NCBI GenBank assembly: GCA_963971225.1
Contig: OZ020267.1
Span: 119,901,891 to 119,965,890, forward strand
Reading direction: 5' to 3'
Length of the DNA: 64,000 nt
From: Melieria omissa
Taxonomy: Eukaryota; Arthropoda; Insecta; Diptera; Ulidiidae
The translations under genes and the position numbers were made by a program. The notes under the pieces are model-generated. The model ran no database searches and was not told the origin of the DNA. It saw only the letters and a list, made by a program, of their open reading frames with translations. Numbering within the stretch: the stretch's first letter is position 1; the number at the start of each line of letters is the position of its first letter. Positions 57,141-64,000 of this stretch are shown here, in pieces.

Positions 57141-58878
57141 AAAGATTGATAGGTAGAGAAAGGTGAGAAAGCTGTTATTCGGAGATATTAAGGTGACTTC
57201 GATCAGCAAAATCTGGTTACGAAATCAGTCAAAATTCAAGGTTGGCTAACAACTGGTAGGTACCTATACGTTTCTGTCATGAGATTGATATCAAAACGAT
57301 ACACTAGTGTTAATCCACCATTACTAAAACCCAACCATTACTACATATATCGATACTCTTATGTATCGGATGTTTTTGGAATCGATCGATCGATTTGGAT
57401 AGAAAGATCTTTTGTATGGGCATATAAAAAACAAAATTTTCAAATTCACTGCCATATCTAGACAAGTGCTACTTTTGTACCGCATTGATAGTTTTTGATA
57501 TTGAGTACAAGCACAGAACAAACAATATACAGAATACGCATCTGGTGTAAAGAAAATTTTGTTTGCGGGTTCCAGCGGTAGGACCCGTTTCTAGATGCTG
57601 AGGAAGCAGTAAAAGGGACGAGAACGCACAGAGCGCGAGAGCGTAAGCTGAGATGCTGTGAGAGCTGTTTATTCTGTGGTACAAGTATCGATTAGATACT
57701 AAGTATTTTCAATATCGATATTGAGGACAAGTATTGAAACTGAGTACTCTTGCATACTCAGATTAGTTATTACTCAATCATTTAATGCATGAAGTATGGT
57801 CGATTTTTTTGAGAATTGAATACTTTCTACTTTAGTATCGATTTTGCCCAACACTAGTATTTTGGTATTTTTTAAAATGTTCCATTTCATTTATTAGTAT
57901 TTATTTATTCGATTTTAATTTATTTTGCTATTCTTTATATTTTTTCATTTATTAATTTTATTATTTTTATTTAAAACACTCTTATTACAACACTTGATAA
58001 ATTATTATTTATTTGATTATTATCTAATTGAATGTTGATTTTGAAATATTGAAATCAAGCCATGGAACACAATGTCGGTTTATTGCACAGATTTTTAAAA
58101 AAAGTGTGGAGAGTACTTTTCGCACTAGTCGAATGCGCTAAAAGCGTTTCACTGCTTTGGTTGCGCTGCAGATCATATCGCCATTCGTTGACTTTGCAGT
58201 GGCGCAGATAGGGGAGGAGGTTTGGGGTACAAACCTCCCAGATTCAAAAATTGCTAGTGAAAAACGGGAATTGAGTGTTGAATATTGAACATTGAATTTA
58301 ATTTAAATAATTTTAAGCTGCTCTGAAGCGAAATTGCTTTACTTTCCCCTTGAATATTTCATTTGTTGGGTGCCGATGTTCGGTTCGGTTTATTTATTTT
58401 TAGCTAGTTGATAAAATGATTAATGTGGCTGTTGTTGAGCTTGTGGCTGTTGTTTGCAGTTTCTGATGGAGGCATCACAAATGGAAGCGTATGCCAATCT
58501 GTTATTGTTTGCAACAGACCGGCTCCCGAAGTGTTGCACTTCAACTAAAGAACCCAATGAAAAATATTTTGAAAGAAACACAAAGTGCTGCGTAAATAAT
58601 AGTTTGTGTGATTTGATGCGGGTGTTTTGTGCCCACGCGACTTGTAGTTCGTTTTCGTTGAGTTGAGTTACTTAGTTTTACTTATGGCTACAAAAAATTT
58701 CTCTCAGCGCAATTGTTACAACTTTATGCAATGCTGGTACTTGTGTATATGTATGTATGTATGTATCTTGTATGTATCTATCATATTAAAACTCTTATTG
58801 CTCCTTTCGAGCGTTTACATGCTTATTAGTCGCAACGACGCGCTATTGTACAACCTCCGGTCGTATTGAAATAATTAA
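57141..58878. other. intergenic; dipeptidase 3' flank with TATCGAT cluster
   Basis: No gene seen. Four TATCGAT-core sites occur at 57348-57355, 57686-57693, 57713-57720 and 57836-57843. The right part (58.3-58.88 kb) should include the 3' UTR of the dipeptidase gene. Confidence 0.4.
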
Positions 58879-59107
58879 TTAGCTAGAGGTGCAGTTGTAA
58901 GGATCGTCCGTGCGAAAGTTGGGGTGATCCTCGTACGGCTTGACGCCGGCTACTTTCTTCTCGTCGCGAATTTTCTCCACTTGCTGCATAACGCGCAGGA
59001 AGTTGCCGCCGGCTAATTTCGTGAGATCTTCCATAGACCAGCCCACTCCCAGCAGCTCGGCAAACAGCGTAGGGTACGACGAGACATCCTCAAGACCCTT
59101 TGGGGTG
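58879..59107 (-). CDS. membrane (renal-type) dipeptidase, last coding exon
   Basis: Acceptor TTTTCAG|C at 59107 opens a 76-codon terminal exon ending in TAA (58881-58879). It encodes TPKGLEDVSSYPTLFAELLG, then WSMEDLTKLAGGNFLRVMQQ and VKPYEDHPNFRTDDPYNC. GLEDVSxYP...L, then NxLRV near the end, is the C-terminal signature of family M19 zinc dipeptidases, which cleave dipeptides and in animals also cysteinyl-glycine and leukotriene D4. The zinc-binding residues are in upstream exons, to the right and beyond the window. No hydrophobic GPI-anchor tail is present, so this isoform may be secreted or soluble. Confidence 0.88.
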
Positions 59108-59235
59108 CTGAAAATTCAAACAAAGTCATTAGCTGATTTTTGGCTGTTTTGCATAGAAAAATTAAAATATATGAATACTTAAAAGTAGAAGTATGTTAAA
59201 TAATTGTGCGTTGTTTAATAAATAAAAGTAAACAG

Positions 59236-60068
59236 CAATTCAATGCAATTCAATTCAATTCAATTCAATTCAATTCAATTCAATTCAATTCAATTCAATT
59301 CAATTCAATTCAATTCAATTCAATTCAATTCAATTCAATTCAATTCAATTCAATTCAATTCAATTCAATTCAATTCAATTCAATTCAATTCAATTCAATT
59401 CAATTCAATTCAATTCAATTCAATTCAATTCAATTCAATTCAATTCAATTCAATTCAATTCAATTCAATTCAATTCAATTCAATTCAATTCAATTCAATT
59501 CAATTCAATTCAATTCAATTCAATTCAATTCAATTCAATTCAATTCAATTCAATTCAATTCAATTCAATTCAATTCAATTCAATTCAATTCAATTCAATT
59601 CAATTCAATTCAATTCAATTCAATTCAATTCAATTCAATTCAATTCAATTCAATTCAATTCAATTCAATTCAATTCAATTCAATTCAATTCAATTCAATT
59701 CAATTCAATTCAATTCAATTCAATTCAATTCAATTCAATTCAATTCAATTCAATTCAATTCAATTCAATTCAATTCAATTCAATTCAATTCAATTCAATT
59801 CAATTCAATTCAATTCAATTCAATTCAATTCAATTCAATTCAATTCAATTCAATTCAATTCAATTCAATTCAATTCAATTCAATTCAATTCAATTCAATT
59901 CAATTCAATTCAATTCAATTCAATTCAATTCAATTCAATTCAATTCAATTCAATTCAATTCAATTCAATTCAATTCAATTCAATTCAATTCAATTCAATT
60001 CAATTCAATTCAATTCAATTCAATTCAATTCAATTCAATTCAATTCAATTCAATTCAATTCAATTCAA
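59236..60068. repeat. (CAATT)n pentanucleotide satellite
   Basis: From 59246 to 60068 the sequence is CAATT repeated about 164 times without a visible mismatch, after an imperfect first unit containing one G. Because 15 bp is three units, it creates long spurious ORFs repeating IQFNS. It sits inside the presumed dipeptidase intron. Confidence 0.97.
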
Positions 60069-60114
60069 ACCGATAAAAGAGAAGATACAAGAAAGTACAT
60101 TTAACTTTTGAGTT

Positions 60115-60285
60115 GAAGGGGACATGGCAATCCTTTGTGAAATTGCATACAAGAAAGGCTCCCAATTTGCCATTTGGAATCGGCATAAAAATGTGGCTCT
60201 CTTCCATTCGTCTGCAAGTTCACACGCACTCCAGATGGTTGTGGAAAGCTATGCTCGGTCGCGTCAGTCATGTTTGCATGTAGTT
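60115..60285 (+). repeat. SINE copy C (diverged)
   Basis: Matches the SINE body in order: GGCTCCCAA, CGGCATAAAAATGTGG, CTTCCATTCGTCTGCAAGTT, CACACGCAC and GATGGTTGTGGAAAGCTATG. More diverged than the other copies, and without the tRNA-like head. Confidence 0.68.
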
Positions 60286-60600
60286 GCATGTGCTACTTTG
60301 GCTTGTGATCTGGTACCTTTAGTTGTGAGGTCAGTTCAGTTGAATGTACCGCACAACTAATGCATAGATACACACCGGAAAAATGAATCACCTCGTGGGA
60401 GTTGGCCTTGCGAGAAGGATACACAGCGCGCTCTAAGAAGCACAGAGTGACGCGTTTGCGTACCAAAAGCCAAACTCTGCGACTCACAATCCATGGAAAT
60501 AAATAAATGTATAACAATCTACATATTTACGCGATACATCGGGGCAGTTGTATTTGAGTGCGTATGTGCAGGTTGACGCTTTCGTGTATGTGTATGTGTG

Positions 60601-60960
60601 CACTAGGCATCGCAATCCCGGGATCCCGGACTTTTTCCAGTCCCGAAAATCCCGGGATTCAAATCTTTTAATCCCGGGATTTTCGGGATTGCAAAAGATG
60701 CTTCAAAGTTCAAATGAAATAAATTTAAAAGCACAAAAACCCAATTCCTTATCTGACGGAGGAGGGAGGGGATAGATGGCGTCTTTTGCAAAAGGCTTAT
60801 AATTATTTACTAAGCATTCAACCAACAAGTATTGAATCTGAAGAATGTTTCTCTTCAGCACGGTTTATTTGCAATAAATTTCGCTCTAGATTAGAGGGCA
60901 AAACATTTAATGCCTTAGTATTTTTAAGATCTCAGTTTTTAGTTAATCACAACGCTTAAC
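60601..60960 (+). mobile_element. internally deleted hAT element remnant
   Basis: It begins CACTAGGCATCGCAATCCCG with repeated CCCGGGATTTTCGGGAT units. From about 60830 one frame reads PTSIESEECFSSARFICNKF, then RSRLEGKTFNALVFLRSQFL to a stop near 60959. That is the hAT C-terminal dimerisation signature. The rest of the transposase is missing, and the right terminus is not seen before the mariner at 60997. Confidence 0.82.
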
Positions 60961-60996
60961 TTTTTTATCGAAATAATCGAAGTAAAACTAAAAGTA

Positions 60997-61331
60997 TCAG
61001 GTGTACAAGTAGAAAACCGCCGTTTTCCACTGGGTGGTGCCACCTTTGGAAATCGGCGAGAGAATTCCGATCAGAAACATCACATGGCAAGCTAAGATAT
61101 CGGTTAACAACTCCACATCATCTCGCTTGTTTATTCTTATTGTCCATTTTTTGTTGGTGCGTGAAGATGTCGAAATTTGAACCGAATAAGCGTCATTTGC
61201 GGGAGATTTTGCTTTTCGCGTTTCATTCGAAAAAATCTGCAGCTGAAGAGCGTCGAATGATTGTTGTTCGTGACCACTCTGCAACTCCTTTTCGAGCTCA
61301 GGTGCTTGGAAGCACCTGCGACACATTCTAG
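60997..61331 (+). mobile_element. 5' part of a mariner element
   Basis: After TA (60995-60996), TCAGGTGTACAAGTAGAAAA begins a mariner terminal repeat like that at 9341. An ORF from ATG 61167, MSKFEPNKRHLREILLFAFH then KKSAAEERRMIV, is the N-terminal helix-turn-helix of a mariner transposase. Similarity ends near 61300. A hairpin AGGTGCTTggAAGCACCT sits at about 61300-61318. The right terminus is absent, probably lost or replaced by the retrotransposon that follows. Confidence 0.82.
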
Positions 61332-61552
61332 TTTGTAAGCACTGTTTTGTTCATTTTTTGACTGGTATGGCGTCTTTTCCGGTTCTGTTAACTTTTGACG
61401 ATATCTCGGCCAACACGTGGCGACAAATAAATTGAAACATCAATCAAAATCACAAACATTTTTTGGTCCTTCGAGCCGGATTCATTCACAAGGCGAGTAA
61501 AACAATAGGTTGAGGAAAAGTGAATCCAAGCACACCAGTGTGAGTCAATTGC

Positions 61553-62035
61553 AGCTGCGACGAGCGTCTCATCAGGCATCAAGGCCAGCGGAGTCTCGTA
61601 CTGCAGCAGATCTTCAATTCAGCAGGCGTCGAGGCCAGCGGAGTCTCGCACTGCAGCAGATCTTCAGTTCAGCAGGCGTCGAGGCCAGCGGAGTCTCGCA
61701 CTGCAGCAGATCTTCAGTTCAGCAGGCGTCGAGGCCAGCGGAGTCTCGTACTGCAGCAGATCTTCAGTTCAGCAGGCGTCGAGGCCAGCGGAGTCTCGTA
61801 CTGCAGCAGATCTTCAATTCAGCAGGCGTCGAGGCCAGCGGAGTCTCGCACTGCAGCAGAGCTTCAATTCAGCAGGCGACGAGGCTAGCGGAGTCTCGCA
61901 CTGCAGCAGAGCTTCAATTCAGCAGGCGACGAGGCCAGCGGAGTCTCGCACTGCAGCAGAGCTTCAGCTCATCAGGCATCAAGGCCAGCGGAGTCTCGTG
62001 TCACAGCAGATTAGCCGTTTAGTTGGAATCGCAAG
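61553..62035. repeat. 50-bp tandem repeat in BEL leader
   Basis: The unit GGCCAGCGGAGTCTCG with CTGCAGCAGATCTTCAGTTC recurs every 50 bp at 61583, 61633 and so on to 61983: nine copies plus degenerate edges. Variation is only a few bases per unit. A plus-strand ORF 61510-62022 runs through it, shifting frame each unit. Confidence 0.95.
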
Positions 62036-62199
62036 CAGCGGAGTTTCGTGCCGCACCAGCCCAATTGGCGCGACAATCTGATTGGAGTTGGTAGCGGCTA
62101 AAATTTGCACGCGTCATCTAGTGGCGAAGTTTGGTGGCAGTGACATTTGTCTGGCAACATTGGCAACAAGCGAATTCCTTGTGACATTTGACAGCGAAA

Positions 62200-63474
62200 A
62201 TGGACAAGTTGAAGACGCAACGGCAGATTATCAAAAGCAGTCTGACACGTCTGTACAACGTATGTGCAGCCGATGGTGTGGCAATCGAAGAGCTAAAGGT
62301 GAGATCAGCCAGAGCTGAGGAATTATTTGCAAGATTCGAGGCGGTGCATTTCGATATAGAATGCGTCGCCACAACGGCAGACGAAAAAGCTCACGAGGAG
62401 TCATACCGCATCGAGGTGGAAGAGAGGTACCTTGCGATAAAATCATTGTGCACACGGTTGCAGGAAGAGGCTGGTCACAACCGCACCATAATTGAAAGCC
62501 AACCATCGGCCCACGATATCACCGCAGCGGTGCATACTCTTATCGAGCATCAGGGCCAAATGAGTGCACTACTCGAGCGCATCAGCACTACACATCTCGG
62601 AAATTCGTCCACGCCAGTGGATGCGGTGAACGGCTCCTCACATGGAGGCCATGAGTTGCGACTACCGCAAATCCAAATTCCAGAGTTTCACGGTAGCTGC
62701 ACGGAGTGGATCAGGTTCCGCGATCTCTTTGAGACGCTCGTGCACAATCGGAGAACCGTATCCGATATCGAAAAATTCGAATACTTGCAAACCAAGGTTA
62801 AAGGCGAAGCGCTCTCGCTCATAAAGCATTTAAAACCAACCAGCGCGAATTACAACATCGCCTGGGACTTATTACAACGCAAATACAATAGGTCTGACAA
62901 GGTGAAGAAGGCGTATTTAGTGCTGTTGTTGGAGCAACCCTCAATGAGAGCAGCCTCGGCGGCTGAGGCCAAGCGTTTGTACAATGCATCAAACGAAAGC
63001 ATAAACGCATTGAAAGTGCTGGACGAACCAGTTCAGCACTGGAACTCAATTTTGCTGTTTTTAATGGAGAAGAAGCTCGACGCGGAGACGTTGGTTCTGT
63101 GGTACCGGGAAAAGAAGGAAGAGGAAGCCACGTTTGAACAATTGTTGGAATTTTTAGAAAGACGCATCTTCGAACTCGAGAATACGCAGAAGACATCAGG
63201 CAGCAGCAACAAACGAAACCAGGCAAGCGCTTACGCGGTAACACTTCAGACGTGTCCAGCATGTTCGAAGGAGCATGCGATTTATAAATGTGACCAATTT
63301 AAAGGCATGAGTGTTGAAGATCGTCGCAAACTAGTGCAAGCCCGGGGTCTATGTTTTAACTGCTTGCAAGCGGATCATCGAGCAGCGGCGTGCAAAAGAT
63401 CATTATGTAGAGAGTGCAACGCGAAGCATAACACATTGCTACATGTTCCAGCATCATCAACGTCAACCAACTGA
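62200..63474 (+). CDS. BEL/Pao gag protein
   Basis: A 424-codon ORF starting at ATG 62200 (gcgaaaATGG, MDKLKTQRQIIKSSLTRLYN), the typical start of BEL/Pao Gag. The central domain is the retrotransposon DUF1759/peptidase-associated region (PEFHGSCTEWIRFRDLFETL and FEYLQTKVKGEALSLIKHL). Three Cys/His clusters at the end (CPACSKEHAIYKC, CFNCLQADHRAAAC, CRECNAKHNTLLH) would bind RNA. Gag forms the particle that packages the element RNA. The frame has no internal stop; TGA at 63472-63474. Confidence 0.9.
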   Translation: MDKLKTQRQIIKSSLTRLYNVCAADGVAIEELKVRSARAEELFARFEAVHFDIECVATTADEKAHEESYRIEVEERYLAIKSLCTRLQEEAGHNRTIIESQPSAHDITAAVHTLIEHQGQMSALLERISTTHLGNSSTPVDAVNGSSHGGHELRLPQIQIPEFHGSCTEWIRFRDLFETLVHNRRTVSDIEKFEYLQTKVKGEALSLIKHLKPTSANYNIAWDLLQRKYNRSDKVKKAYLVLLLEQPSMRAASAAEAKRLYNASNESINALKVLDEPVQHWNSILLFLMEKKLDAETLVLWYREKKEEEATFEQLLEFLERRIFELENTQKTSGSSNKRNQASAYAVTLQTCPACSKEHAIYKCDQFKGMSVEDRRKLVQARGLCFNCLQADHRAAACKRSLCRECNAKHNTLLHVPASSTSTN

Positions 63475-64000
63475 GGCACAGCCCGCTTCAGCTGGAGATC
63501 CTCCCACGGTCAGCGTGAACATCGCACAACAATATTCGCAATGCGTCACATTGTTACCCACAGCAATGGTAACGATAGTCGACGCGGGCGGTCAGAGGCA
63601 TCGGTGCCGCGCACTATTAGACTCAGGGTCACAAGGCACGCTCATAACGGAGTCATGCGTCCAACGTGTGAGTTTAAAACGACGATTCGACAGAACCATG
63701 CTTTACGGCGTCGGCGCTTCGAGGGGCAACTGTACACGAGGAAAGGTACGTTTGTGCATCCAGGCGCAACAAGGCAACACGACGGTGGACGTAGACGCGT
63801 TGTGTTTAACCAGCTTGACACAGACTTTGCCGATTCATGAGGTGAAGCATGATAAGCTGGAGTATTTCAAAGATCTACAACTGGCAGATCAAAGCTACCA
63901 AAAGCCAAGCAACATTGACATCATTCTAGGCGCAGATGCTTTCAGTAGTTGCGTATTACCAGAGAAGCTAACGCATCCATCAGGGTCACCGGCTGCGTTC
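63422..64000 (+). CDS. BEL/Pao pol start: aspartic protease (partial)
   Basis: In the frame one base ahead of gag, an open stretch overlaps the gag end and runs to the window edge. It contains ALLDSGSQGTLI near 63611, the catalytic D-S-G of a retropepsin-like protease, and ILGADAFSS near 63925, its second conserved block. Reverse transcriptase would follow outside. Whether the frame change is programmed or an indel cannot be told from one copy. Confidence 0.8.

Larger units (their letters stand above)
61332..64000 (+). mobile_element. BEL/Pao LTR retrotransposon, 5' part (runs off window)
   Basis: The order is a possible 5' LTR somewhere in 61332-61460, TTGGTCCTTCGAGCCGGA at about 61464 (a block I associate with the leader just after a BEL LTR), a tandem-repeat leader, gag and the start of pol. 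LTR boundaries cannot be set because the 3' LTR lies outside. Confidence 0.8.

Noticed and set aside
59206..60111. A 301-codon ORF of IQFNS repeats
   Set aside because: It is translation of the CAATT satellite; all period-5 frames give the same pattern and no real protein context exists.
61510..62022. A 170-codon protein with 50-residue repeats
   Set aside because: Arises from a 50-bp tandem repeat read in rotating frames; kept only as an observation about the leader.
1..64000. CRISPR arrays, bacterial operons or phage
   Set aside because: The window is clearly eukaryotic; no direct-repeat/spacer arrays or prokaryotic gene organisation are present.

Overview
This window is insect nuclear DNA, most likely from a higher (cyclorrhaphan) fly outside Drosophila. 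A tephritid-like genome fits best, but the species cannot be fixed from the sequence. The protein-coding exons read as fly orthologs, their introns are mostly 60-75 bp with normal GT-AG ends, and the space between genes is AT-rich and packed with degraded insect transposons. From memory, caudal, diaphanous, the DHX36 helicase CG9323 and the GNL1-type GTPase CG9320/Ns4 all map to cytological region 38E in Drosophila melanogaster, so the order seen here looks like conserved microsynteny.

Layout. 1-10984: presumed long first intron of caudal, carrying a SINE copy, several MITEs and an internally deleted mariner. 10985-11672 (-): first coding exon of caudal; no homeodomain exon is visible in the window. 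11673-27354: about 16 kb of mostly transposon-derived DNA: a copia fragment split by a Tc1/mariner derivative, a mariner MITE, TTAA MITEs, and two non-LTR retrotransposons, one hit by a SINE. 27355-32832 (-): complete diaphanous formin coding region in four exons. 35696-39221 (+): complete DHX36/RHAU-type DEAH helicase in ten exons. 39373-42798 (-): complete GNL1-like circularly permuted GTPase in seven exons, tail-to-tail with the helicase; its third intron is inflated by a P-superfamily-like transposon.

43200-54135: a transposon belt with a non-LTR ORF1, a broken PIF/Harbinger transposase, a MADF-domain pseudogene, a C2H2 zinc-finger ORF, TTAA MITEs, and an apparently intact 3.05-kb DNA transposon (49121-52172). 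That element has an exact 8-bp target duplication, inverted termini and a single uninterrupted 754-residue ORF that I cannot place in a named superfamily. It is the best candidate for something undescribed. 54136-58878: no gene recognised. 58879-59107 (-): last exon of a membrane/renal dipeptidase. 59236-60068: an 823-bp CAATT pentanucleotide array. 60100-64000: SINE, hAT and mariner remnants, then the 5' part of a BEL/Pao retrotransposon (50-bp tandem repeats, gag, start of protease) that runs off the right edge.

The host genes are separate eukaryotic transcription units, not an operon. caudal is a posterior-patterning transcription factor, diaphanous nucleates actin filaments, DHX36 unwinds G-quadruplex and other RNA structures, and the GNL1-like protein belongs to a GTPase group linked to ribosome and growth functions. 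Exon boundaries come from reading splice sites and keeping frame, not from transcripts.
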